64,000 nucleotides of DNA from Pseudomonas sp. MWU16-30317 (lineage in GTDB: Bacteria > Pseudomonadota > Gammaproteobacteria > Pseudomonadales > Pseudomonadaceae): positions 372,001-436,000 of the forward strand of contig NZ_JAIWJA010000002.1 of assembly GCF_020515695.1 (NCBI RefSeq). The letters run 5' to 3'. The translations under genes and the position numbers were made by a program. The notes under the pieces are model-generated. The model did not search any database and was not told the origin of the DNA. It saw only the letters and a program-made list of their open reading frames with translations. Below are positions 49,637-57,093 of this stretch, piece by piece; within the stretch, counting starts at the first letter, position 1; every line of letters begins with the position of its first letter.

Positions 49637-49948
49637 CTCCAGCAGGATTTGCGCTGGACTGTCCTGCCTCTTCGCGAGCAAGCCTTGCTCCCACCGTGTT
49701 AACCGACCTTGAGTCATGCGCCTGTGGGAGCAGGGCTTGCCCGCGAAGGCGCCAGTCGCTTTATCGCAAAAAGTGCTATCACGATCCTGGCATCCACGCT
49801 TGAATCATGTATTTCATCGGGCCAATGTGACTTCTGGCAAACCTTTTGCGATAACTGTGGTCTAGTTATCACCTAGGTGATTGCACCGCTGTTGCCGTGC
49901 CGTTAAATTGCCATCATTGTAGTCAAGAATCTGCACTGAGTCCGACCT
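49637..49948. promoter_or_regulatory. Intergenic region with REPIN and operator-like palindromes
   Basis: This 312-base gap carries a REPIN (49657-49757), then GATAACT-N7-AGTTATC (49850-49870) and the perfect 14-bp palindrome ATCACCTAGGTGAT (49868-49881), 68 bases before the next start. The palindromes look like a regulator binding site for the small gene at 49949. Confidence 0.55.
49657..49757. repeat. REPIN (paired REP elements)
   Basis: GACTG..CTTCGCGAGCAAGCCTTGCTCCCAC (49657-49694) mirrors GTGGGAGCAGGGCTTGCCCGCGAAGGCGCCAGTC (49724-49757). It is the best-preserved of several copies in this window. Confidence 0.88.
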
Positions 49949-50239
49949 ATGCGCATAGATGGTCTTTCCTCTCGTTCGTACCCTGTGAAGCGCAAGCCTC
50001 GCAAGGCGATCGCGCGCGTCGACGATAACGACGACGGGATCGAAGGCGAGGCAGAGTTCATCGCTCAGGAAGCCCCCCGCGCGCGCAGCTCGAGCAACAC
50101 CCTGCCAGCGCGCCAGCAGGACATGATTTTCCCGCGTTCCATGAGTACTCGCGTGGCTCACGCCTTGACCAGCTACCTGACCACCTCGAGCTTCGTCGAG
50201 TGGGACATGGAAGTCCTGGGGCTCGACGTTCACATTTGA
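49949..50239 (+). CDS. Conserved hypothetical protein
   Basis: A 96-residue protein with a basic/acidic, probably disordered N-terminal half (KRKPRKAIARVDDNDDG) and a more ordered end (RVAHALTSYLTTSSFVEWDM). No signal or membrane segment. I do not recognise a function. A gene of similar size sits between tsaB and the DUF72 gene in other pseudomonads as I recall. Its stop overlaps the TTG start of the next gene, so the two are translationally coupled. Confidence 0.75.
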   Translation: MRIDGLSSRSYPVKRKPRKAIARVDDNDDGIEGEAEFIAQEAPRARSSSNTLPARQQDMIFPRSMSTRVAHALTSYLTTSSFVEWDMEVLGLDVHI

Positions 50240-51105
50240 GCCTGCCGCCGCTTCCCTACTTTATCGGTTGCCCGTCCTGGAGCGAAAACGCCTGGCGCGA
50301 ATACCTGTACCCACAGGATGCCAAGGCGAGTGACTACCTCAGTCTCTATGCGCAGGTATTCAATGCTGTCGAAGGCAATACCACTTTTTACGCGCGCCCT
50401 GCCGAGTCTACCGTGGCCCGGTGGGCGCAGTGCATGCCGGCGCATTTCCGTTTTACCGCCAAGTTTCCCCGGGATATCAGCCACGGGGGCGACTTGCGCG
50501 AACAGATTGCCAATGCCGAGACCTTCAAGCAGTTGCTCAAGCCCTTGGGTGAAAGGGTCGCCCCCTTGTGGTTGCAGCTTCCTGCGACCTTCGGCCCCGA
50601 TCAGCTCGGTGCCTTGGCGATGTTCCTCGACGAGTTGCAGGGTGCCGTTGCTGTAGAGGTTCGCCATCGCGCATTCTTTGCCAAGGGTGATGAAGAGCGT
50701 TTGCTCAATCACCTGCTCGCCGACCGAGGTGTCGAGCGCATTTGCCTCGATCCGCGGGCGCTGTTCAGCTGTGAATCCCGCGACCCCGCCGTGTTGCACG
50801 CGCAATCGAAAAAGCCCCGGGTACCGCCGCGACCTGCTGCATTCAGTCAGCATCCACAGGTGCGCTTTATCGGCCATCCGCAATTAGAGGCCAACGAGCA
50901 ATTCTTGACGCCGTGGGTGGAAAAGATAGCCGCCTGGATCGAAGAGGGACGGGCGCCGTATATCTTCCTGCACACCTCGGACAATGTGCTGGCGCCGGCA
51001 TTGGCCCAGCGTTTTCACGCGCGCCTGATGGAACGTTTGCCGGGCTTGCCGGCCTTATCTGTAATAGACAGAGCGCCGCCGGTCGAGCAGTTGGGGCTAC
51101 TCTGA
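50236..51105 (+). CDS. DUF72 family protein (YecE-like)
   Basis: A 289-residue DUF72 TIM-barrel protein (YFIGCPSWSENAWREYLYP; FNAVEGNTTFYARPAESTV; FTAKFPRDISH). The function is unknown. Start: TTG at 50236, overlapping the stop of the previous gene as TTGA; no ATG in this frame begins the conserved sequence. Orthologues lie beside tsaB in other pseudomonads. Confidence 0.88.
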   Translation: MSLPPLPYFIGCPSWSENAWREYLYPQDAKASDYLSLYAQVFNAVEGNTTFYARPAESTVARWAQCMPAHFRFTAKFPRDISHGGDLREQIANAETFKQLLKPLGERVAPLWLQLPATFGPDQLGALAMFLDELQGAVAVEVRHRAFFAKGDEERLLNHLLADRGVERICLDPRALFSCESRDPAVLHAQSKKPRVPPRPAAFSQHPQVRFIGHPQLEANEQFLTPWVEKIAAWIEEGRAPYIFLHTSDNVLAPALAQRFHARLMERLPGLPALSVIDRAPPVEQLGLL

Positions 51106-51137
51106 ATTCGCTGTTTCCCGCCGCTGGAGTCACCACC

Positions 51138-51965
51138 ATGGACGTTCGAACCTTGAGGGCAGAAGCTTTCAAAGCGCTGCATGCGCGCGAGGGCGCCTTT
51201 GTGATTCCCAATCCCTGGGATGCCGGGTCTGCCAAGTTGCTCGCCAGCCTGGGTTTCGAAGCCTTGGCCACCACTAGCGCCGGTCTTGCCTATTCCAAGG
51301 GGCGGCCGGATGGCGAAGGGCGGTTGTCCCGTGAAGACACGCTGCTCAATGCCCTGTCGATCGTCGATGCCACCGCGTTGCCGGTCGCGGCCGACCTCGA
51401 GAACGGCTTTAGCGACGATCCCGAAAGCTGCGCCCAGATCATCACCGATGCGGCGGGTGTGGGCCTGGTAGGTGGTTCCATCGAGGATGCCACTGGGCGC
51501 GCCCAGGACCCGATCTACTCCATAGGCGTCGCCGTCGAGCGCATCGCAGCGGCCGTGGCGGCAGCGCGGCAGTTGCCGTATGCGTTCACGCTGACCGCAA
51601 GGGCAGAGAATTTTCTGCACGGGCGCGTGGATCTGGACGACACCATTCGCCGGTTGCAGGCCTATGCCGACGCCGGGGCCGATGTGCTTTACGCGCCAGG
51701 CTTGCGCACCCGCGAGCAGATCGTGGCCGTGGTTCAGGCACTGGCGCCCAAGCCGATCAATATTCTGATGGGCCTGGGCGGTGTCGATTTCAGCGTGGCG
51801 CAACTGGCCGAAATGGGCGTCAAACGCATCAGCGTCGGTTCTTCCCTGGCGCGCTGTGCCTACGGCGCCTTGTATAACGCCGCGTTGGAAATTCGCGAGG
51901 GCACCTTCGGTTATGCCGAGCAGGCGATGCCGTTCGATCAGCTCAATGGCCTGTTCAATCGCTGA
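51138..51965 (+). CDS. Isocitrate lyase / PEP mutase superfamily protein
   Basis: A 275-residue enzyme of the ICL/PEPM superfamily (AFVIPNPWDAGSAKLLASLG; ADLENGFSDDPESCAQ, the metal-binding acidic cluster). Related enzymes are 2-methylisocitrate lyase and oxaloacetate decarboxylase. The lyase signature KKCGH is absent, so the reaction cannot be named. It lies 32 bases after the DUF72 gene and 6 bases before the next, probably in one transcript. Confidence 0.88.
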   Translation: MDVRTLRAEAFKALHAREGAFVIPNPWDAGSAKLLASLGFEALATTSAGLAYSKGRPDGEGRLSREDTLLNALSIVDATALPVAADLENGFSDDPESCAQIITDAAGVGLVGGSIEDATGRAQDPIYSIGVAVERIAAAVAAARQLPYAFTLTARAENFLHGRVDLDDTIRRLQAYADAGADVLYAPGLRTREQIVAVVQALAPKPINILMGLGGVDFSVAQLAEMGVKRISVGSSLARCAYGALYNAALEIREGTFGYAEQAMPFDQLNGLFNR

Positions 51966-51971
51966 GTCGCC

Positions 51972-52661
51972 GTGAAGGTATTACTGCTGTTGGTAGTGCT
52001 GATCGCAGGTGCGGCCCTGGCGTATTGGCGCGGGTGGGTTCAGGTTCCGTCAGCATGGGATCCGTGGGCGCCGCTGGATGTTCGAGACACGCCGAACTGG
52101 CTCACCTCCTACAAACTGTCGAGGCTGCAGAACGATCGGGCTCTGTGCAATCAAGCGCTGGCCACCTCAGGCCTGCGCTATAGCCGCCAGGCCGATTCTG
52201 CGGCGACCGCCAAGTGTCCTTTGCAAAACGTGATCCGCGTGCAGGGCGGCGACGTGGCGCTGAGCAGCAGTTTCGTCGCCAGTTGCCCACTGGCCGTGGC
52301 ATTGGCGCTGTTCGAGCGTCATCAGTTGCAACCGGCGGCGCAGCAGATGTTCGGTCAGCCCGTCGCGCAGATCGACCACCTTGGCAGCTTTGCCTGCCGC
52401 AATGTCTACAACCGCAGCAGTGGTCGCTTGAGTCAGCATGCGAGCGCCAACGCTTTGGATGTTGCCGGTTTTCGCCTGGCGGACGGTCGGCGCATCAGCG
52501 TGCTGGCTGATTGGGCTGGGGGAGGGGACAAGGCATTGTTCCTGCGTCAGATCAGCCGCGGCGCCTGTCGTAGCTTCAATACGGTGCTGGGCCCGGAGTA
52601 CAACGCGGCGCACCGTAATCACTTGCATCTGGACATGGGCAGTTGGTCCATTTGTCGCTGA
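51972..52661 (+). CDS. Extensin-like C-terminal domain protein
   Basis: A 229-residue secreted or membrane-anchored protein. GTG start (MKVLLLLVVLIAGAALAYW, one hydrophobic anchor), followed by an Extensin-like_C domain (pfam06904 type) with conserved cysteines and histidines (SQHASANALDVAGF; HRNHLHLDMGSWSICR). The fold resembles DD-peptidase-like zinc enzymes (HxxxxxxD and HxH patterns are visible), so cell-wall action is possible. It follows the ICL-like gene by 6 bases. Confidence 0.87.
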   Translation: MKVLLLLVVLIAGAALAYWRGWVQVPSAWDPWAPLDVRDTPNWLTSYKLSRLQNDRALCNQALATSGLRYSRQADSAATAKCPLQNVIRVQGGDVALSSSFVASCPLAVALALFERHQLQPAAQQMFGQPVAQIDHLGSFACRNVYNRSSGRLSQHASANALDVAGFRLADGRRISVLADWAGGGDKALFLRQISRGACRSFNTVLGPEYNAAHRNHLHLDMGSWSICR

Positions 52662-52842
52662 TTTTTCAAGGGTTTGTGCTGCTGAGTGGGAAGTGTCAGG
52701 ATTGTGTAATGTTTGTATCAAACCATTGCCTGAACCGCACTCGGCACCCTTTATTGTGTCTGATGTTATGACGATCACCGCCAGGCGATCGTTGCCGACC
52801 AGCGTCGCTGGTTCGTGCTATTCAGCGGTCCAGGAGGCCGCC

Positions 52843-53289
52843 ATGACGTATCGACGAATCCTTTTGATTGTAGCCCTGAGTGTGTTGACCAGTGCGTGCG
52901 TACCCTATGACGGAGGCAGCTACTACCAGCAAACAGAAGTCTACAGTTCCGACCGCGCTTACTACGGTCCCGAATATTCCACCGGGTATTACTACTCCCG
53001 TCCCGCGCCGCGCTACTACGTGGTGCCGCAGCCGCGCTACTACGCGCCGCCTCCCCATTACCGTCCACCACCTGCGCCAGGCTGGGGCGGCGGCGGGAGA
53101 GGGCCAGGCCCAGGCTGGGGCGGCGGTGGGCACGGTCCGGGACCCGGTTGGGGTGGTGGGCCACGTCCGGGTGGCCCAGGCGGTGGTGATCATCGCCCGC
53201 CACCGCCCGGCAACGGCGGTGGCCATGGTGGTGACCATCGGGGTGGTGGCGGCCACGATCGAGGTGGTAATGGACCGGGTCGGCGTTAG
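52843..53289 (+). CDS. Tyr- and Gly/Pro/His-rich small lipoprotein
   Basis: A 148-residue probable lipoprotein (MTYRRILLIVALSVLTSAC, lipobox TSAC, Cys19) after AGGAGG. The mature protein is low complexity: a Tyr-rich part (22-73, many YY pairs) and a Gly/Pro/Trp/His-rich part with three imperfect 11-residue units, PGWGGGGRGPG (79-89), PGWGGGGHGPG (90-100) and PGWGGGPRPG (101-110), then a His-rich tail. Function unknown; a surface or metal-binding role is only a guess. It stands alone between the extensin-like gene and a REPIN. Confidence 0.75.
   Translation: MTYRRILLIVALSVLTSACVPYDGGSYYQQTEVYSSDRAYYGPEYSTGYYYSRPAPRYYVVPQPRYYAPPPHYRPPPAPGWGGGGRGPGPGWGGGGHGPGPGWGGGPRPGGPGGGDHRPPPPGNGGGHGGDHRGGGGHDRGGNGPGRR
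53077..53172 (+). repeat. 33-bp imperfect tandem repeat within the lipoprotein gene
   Basis: Three copies of a 33-base unit (53077-53109, 53110-53142, 53143-about 53172) encode the PGWGGG repeats. The copies differ at synonymous and a few coding positions. Confidence 0.7.
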
Positions 53290-53312
53290 CTCCTGATTCA
53301 GCGTTGTCGCTG

Positions 53313-53399
53313 CTGGCCTCTTCGCAGGCAAGCCTTGCTCCCACAGTGGTGAGTCGTCCATTCGTGGGAGCAGGGCTTGCTCTCGAAGGGGCCCGCCAG
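53313..53399. repeat. REPIN (paired REP elements)
   Basis: CTGGCCTCTTCGCAGGCAAG (from 53313) to CTCCCAC (53344) mirrors GTGGGAGCAGGGCTTGC..GCCAG (53364-53399). It separates the rightward lipoprotein gene from the leftward enoyl-CoA hydratase-like gene. Confidence 0.85.
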
Positions 53400-53415
53400 G
53401 CATGCACAACTTTCG

Positions 53416-54534
53416 CTACGAACCGATTTCGGCCAGGTCCGCCAGCGGATGGCGGCCTTCCCAGACCTTGCTGAAATGCGCATCCACCACCGCCTGAGGA
53501 ATGGCCGCCACGTCCGGCCAGTGCCAGCGTGGGTTTTTATCCTTGTCGATCAACTGCGCCCGCACCCCCTCGCTGAACTCCGGATGGCGGCAGCAGTTCA
53601 GGCTCATGGTGTATTCCATGCGCAGCACCTGCGCCAACGACATCAAACGCCCACGCTCGAATTGCTGCCAGATCAGGTGCACCGTCAGCGGGCAGCCTTC
53701 AGCCATGGTCTTGGCCGCGCGGGCGATCAACGGGTCGCGGTCATCGCGCAGCTGGCTGACTGCGCGCCAGGCCCCGACCGGGTCGACTACATCAAGCGAC
53801 TCGTCGATGCGCTCGCGCCGCGCCAGCCATTGCCCGGCGGGGAGGCTCGCGACGGCCTCCGCCTGCAACGCCTTGAGCAAGCTGTTGAGCTGGATCGCGG
53901 ACTGTTCCTGCCAGTTGAGCTGCAACAGGCCGTCGATCAGCGCGTCGAGTTGTTCCTCGCCCAGGAAGCGATCGGCCAGCCCCAGATCAAGCGCGTCACG
54001 GGCATTGATGTGGGCGCCGGTCATGGCCAGGAACAACCCCAGCTTGCCCGGCAGTTGCGACAGGAACCATGTGGCGCCGACGTCCGGGTACAAGCCGATG
54101 GTTACCTCCGGCATTGCCAGGCGACTGCTCGGGGTCACGATGCGCACGTTACTGCCTTGCAGCAACCCCATCCCACCGCCGAGCACGTAGCCATGGCCCC
54201 AGCACAGCAGCGGCTTGGGGAAAGTGTGCAGTTGATAGTCCAGCGCGTATTCGGCGGTAAAGAACTGCGCCGCCAGTGGCGGGACTTCACCGGGATGCGA
54301 GCGGCAGGCCTCGACCAGGCTGCGCACCTCGCCACCGGCACAAAAGGCCTTGGCGCCGTTGCCGCGCAGCACCACGCAGGCAATATTGGCATCGTCGGCC
54401 CAGTCCTTGAGGCGTGCACTCAGGGCCTGGATCATCGGCAGCGACAAGGCATTCAGGGATTTTTCCGCGTCCAGGGTGCCGACGCCGATGCGGGCGCCGT
54501 CTACTCCCGTCAATTCTTCGAAGTGCAAATTCAT
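53416..54534 (-). CDS. Enoyl-CoA hydratase/isomerase family, 3-hydroxyisobutyryl-CoA hydrolase-like
   Basis: A 372-residue crotonase-fold protein. Its length and motifs fit 3-hydroxyisobutyryl-CoA hydrolase (valine breakdown) better than a true hydratase: GAKAFCAGGEVRSLVEACR, GGGMGLLQGSNVRI, and MPEVTIGLYPDVGATWFLS with the catalytic Glu and Asp. The C-terminal ECH_C2 extension is present. No valine-degradation genes are close. It diverges from ung by 129 bases. Confidence 0.85.
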   Translation of the reverse strand: MNLHFEELTGVDGARIGVGTLDAEKSLNALSLPMIQALSARLKDWADDANIACVVLRGNGAKAFCAGGEVRSLVEACRSHPGEVPPLAAQFFTAEYALDYQLHTFPKPLLCWGHGYVLGGGMGLLQGSNVRIVTPSSRLAMPEVTIGLYPDVGATWFLSQLPGKLGLFLAMTGAHINARDALDLGLADRFLGEEQLDALIDGLLQLNWQEQSAIQLNSLLKALQAEAVASLPAGQWLARRERIDESLDVVDPVGAWRAVSQLRDDRDPLIARAAKTMAEGCPLTVHLIWQQFERGRLMSLAQVLRMEYTMSLNCCRHPEFSEGVRAQLIDKDKNPRWHWPDVAAIPQAVVDAHFSKVWEGRHPLADLAEIGS

Positions 54535-54663
54535 CGTGACCTCTCTTGTAGGGCAGCACCTGATTATGGCTCTTATGGTGCACCCTGCCGACTATCGCTC
54601 AGATCGATTGACAAGTGTGATGGTCTTTCCTAGTGTCCGCCCACAGTTTTTTCGGGTGAGCCC

Positions 54664-55359
54664 ATGACAACCAATGATGACCGCATCAAACTCGAGCCCA
54701 GCTGGAAGCACGCGCTGCGCGCCGAGTTCGATCAGCCCTACATGGCCCAACTGCGTGATTTCTTGCGTGAAGAGCATGCCGCGGGCAAGGAGATCTTTCC
54801 GCCGGGGCCGATGATCTTCAACGCCCTGAACCTGACTCCGCTGGATCAGGTCAAGGTGGTGATCCTGGGCCAGGATCCGTATCACGGCCCAGGCCAGGCC
54901 CATGGCCTGTGCTTTTCGGTGCAGCCGGGCATCCCTACGCCGCCGTCGTTGCTCAATATCTATAAAGAGCTCAAGCGCGACCTCAATATCGACATCCCCG
55001 GCCACGGCTGCCTGCAGCATTGGGCCGAGCAGGGCGTGCTGTTGCTCAACACCACGCTTACGGTGGAGCGCGCCAATGCAGCGTCCCATGCCAATCGCGG
55101 CTGGCAGCATTTTACCGACCGGATCATCGAGGTGGTCAGCGAACACCAGCCCAATTCGGTATTCCTGCTGTGGGGCGCCCATGCCCAGGGCAAGGCCAAG
55201 CTGATCGATGGTACCAAGCACCTGGTGCTCAAGTCGGTGCATCCTTCACCGCTGTCGGCCTATCGCGGGTTTATCGGCAATGGTCATTTCAGCCGCACCA
55301 ACAAGTTTCTCGAGCAGCACGGGCTGGCGCCGATCGACTGGCGCTTGCCGACGGTTTAA
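54664..55359 (+). CDS. ung: Uracil-DNA glycosylase
   Basis: A 231-residue family-1 UDG that removes uracil from DNA. Catalytic Asp71 in [18 protein letters not shown] and His193 in [11 protein letters not shown] are present; [15 protein letters not shown] is also typical. It lies between the HIBYL-CoA-hydrolase-like gene and the tct locus, as in other pseudomonads. Confidence 0.98.
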   Translation: MTTNDDRIKLEPSWKHALRAEFDQPYMAQLRDFLREEHAAGKEIFPPGPMIFNALNLTPLDQVKVVILGQDPYHGPGQAHGLCFSVQPGIPTPPSLLNIYKELKRDLNIDIPGHGCLQHWAEQGVLLLNTTLTVERANAASHANRGWQHFTDRIIEVVSEHQPNSVFLLWGAHAQGKAKLIDGTKHLVLKSVHPSPLSAYRGFIGNGHFSRTNKFLEQHGLAPIDWRLPTV

Positions 55360-55371
55360 GGGCGATCTCAC

Positions 55372-55453
55372 GGGCCCCTTTGCGGGCAAGCCTTGCTCCC
55401 ACCGGGGTTCACGCCTCTGTGGGCGCAACGCTTGCTCGCGAAGGCGCCGGGCC
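55372..55453. repeat. REPIN (paired REP elements)
   Basis: GGGCCCCTTTGCGGGCAAG through CTCCCAC (55372-55402) mirrors GTGGGCGCAACGCTTGCTCG..GGGCC (55419-55453), 12 bases after ung. Confidence 0.82.
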
Positions 55454-55555
55454 TGTTGGCGCACGCTGAAAGGTTGCTGAAAGGTTAACGAACTAGCATC
55501 GCTTCACGGCAGGTACCAACCGGCCCGAATACGATTCGTCATGATGCGACTCGAT

Positions 55556-55573
55556 AACAAGAACAATAAGGAA
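55556..55573 (+). promoter_or_regulatory. Putative Hfq/Crc (AAN-repeat) site over the tctC ribosome binding site
   Basis: Five consecutive AAN triplets, AACAAGAACAATAAG (55556-55570), run into GGAA just before the tctC ATG (55579). Hfq with Crc binds such A-rich motifs near start codons in Pseudomonas and blocks translation when preferred carbon sources are present. The match is seen in sequence; function is inferred. Confidence 0.6.
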
Positions 55574-55578
55574 CTCCC

Positions 55579-56559
55579 ATGAAGCTATCCCTGCGCCCGC
55601 TCGCCCTGGCCGCTGGCTGTGTGATGTTGTCCAGCTCGCTGTTCGCCGCCGAACCCAAACGCCCTGAATGCATCGCTCCGGCTTCCCCTGGCGGCGGTTT
55701 CGACCTGACCTGCAAGCTGGTTCAGAGCGCCCTGGTCAACGAGAAAATCCTCAGCAGCCCCATGCGCGTCACCTACATGCCAGGCGGCGTCGGCGCGGTA
55801 GCCTACAACGCGGTCGTCGCCCAGCGCCCGGCCGATGCTGGCACCTTGATCGCCTGGTCCAGTGGCTCGCTGCTCAACCTGGCCCAAGGCAAGTTCGGTC
55901 GTTTCGATGAAAACGCCGTGCGCTGGCTGGCGGCGGTCGGCACCAGCTATGGCGCCATCGCGGTCAAGAGCGATTCGCCCTACAAGACCCTCGATGACCT
56001 GGTCAAAGCCCTCAAGGCCGACCCCAGCAAGGTCGTGATCGGCTCCGGTGGTACCGTCGGCAGCCAGGACTGGATGCAGACCGCCCTGATCGCCAAGGCC
56101 GCCGGCATCAACCCGCGCGACCTGCGCTACGTCGCGCTCGAAGGCGGCGGCGAGATTGCCACGGCTTTGCTCGGCGGTCACATCCAGGTCGGCAGTACCG
56201 ATATTTCCGACTCCATGCCGCACATCCAGAGCGGCGATATGCGCCTGCTCGCGGTGTTCTCCGACAAGCGCCTTGACGAGCCGGAGATGAAAGACATCCC
56301 CACCGCCAAGGAGCAAGGCTACGACATCGTCTGGCCGGTGGTACGTGGTTTCTATGTGGGCCCGAAAGTCACCGACGAGCAATACGCCTGGTGGAAAGAG
56401 GCCTTCGACAAACTGCTGGCGTCCGAAGACTTCGCCAAATTGCGCGATCAGCGCGAGCTCTTCCCCTTCGCCATGACCGGCCCGGAGCTGGACACCTACG
56501 TGAAAAAACAGGTGGCCGACTACAAGGTGCTGGCCAAGGAATTCGGCCTGATTCAATGA
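55579..56559 (+). CDS. tctC: Tripartite tricarboxylate transporter, periplasmic binding protein
   Basis: A 326-residue Bug/TctC-type binding protein (signal peptide MKLSLRPLALAAGCVMLSSS.. ending LFAA, then ECIAPASPGGGFDLTCKLV). The family binds citrate or related carboxylates and delivers them to TctAB. A second typical stretch is MPGGVGAVAYNAVVAQ. It heads a tctC-tctB-tctA operon and is probably under catabolite repression through the AAN site at its start. Confidence 0.92.
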   Translation: MKLSLRPLALAAGCVMLSSSLFAAEPKRPECIAPASPGGGFDLTCKLVQSALVNEKILSSPMRVTYMPGGVGAVAYNAVVAQRPADAGTLIAWSSGSLLNLAQGKFGRFDENAVRWLAAVGTSYGAIAVKSDSPYKTLDDLVKALKADPSKVVIGSGGTVGSQDWMQTALIAKAAGINPRDLRYVALEGGGEIATALLGGHIQVGSTDISDSMPHIQSGDMRLLAVFSDKRLDEPEMKDIPTAKEQGYDIVWPVVRGFYVGPKVTDEQYAWWKEAFDKLLASEDFAKLRDQRELFPFAMTGPELDTYVKKQVADYKVLAKEFGLIQ

Positions 56560-56629
56560 CTCGCCGCTGAGCGCTCCGGCGCTCGGACCCTTTCCTTGCG
56601 CCGCAGGTCGGCGCTGCGGAGGATTGCCC

Positions 56630-57091
56630 ATGCTCGTTTTTCAACGCCTGTTCGCTCTGGCGATGCTGCTGGTGTGCCTGGTCCTGGCCGTGATGGCCTG
56701 GCCCTATCAGGCTGCCTTTTCCTACGAACCGGTCGGCCCTCGCGCCTACCCGCTGCTCATGCTGGCGCTGCTCGGGGTGTCGTTCCTGTACATGCTGGTG
56801 CGCCCCACGGCCATCGTCCACAGCGAAGACGAACCGCAGCTGGATCGTCCGACGCTGAGCAAGATCGCCCTTTGCACGGTGCTGCTGCTGGTCTTCGCCG
56901 GGCTCTTCGAACCGCTGGGGTTCGTTCTCAGCTCGATACTCATCGGCATTCCCATGGCCCGCTTGTACGGCGGCCGCTGGTTGCCCAGCGTGGTGATCAT
57001 CACGCTCATGAGCGTTGCCTTGTACTGGCTGTTCGATCGGGTGATGGATGTGCCGCTGCCCTTGGGCCTGCTTGATTTTCTGGAGATCTGA
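56630..57091 (+). CDS. tctB: Tripartite tricarboxylate transporter, small membrane subunit
   Basis: A 153-residue protein with four hydrophobic segments, matching TctB (VGPRAYPLLMLALLGVSFLY; PLGFVLSSILIGIPMARLYG). The ATG at 56630 follows GGAGG. It lies 70 bases after tctC and 2 bases before tctA. Confidence 0.92.
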   Translation: MLVFQRLFALAMLLVCLVLAVMAWPYQAAFSYEPVGPRAYPLLMLALLGVSFLYMLVRPTAIVHSEDEPQLDRPTLSKIALCTVLLLVFAGLFEPLGFVLSSILIGIPMARLYGGRWLPSVVIITLMSVALYWLFDRVMDVPLPLGLLDFLEI

Positions 57092-57093
57092 CC

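Noticed and set aside
49657..49757. tRNA-like or small RNA gene in the tsaB-49949 gap
   Set aside because: The structure is explained by a REPIN that recurs elsewhere in the window; no cloverleaf or anticodon arm can be drawn.
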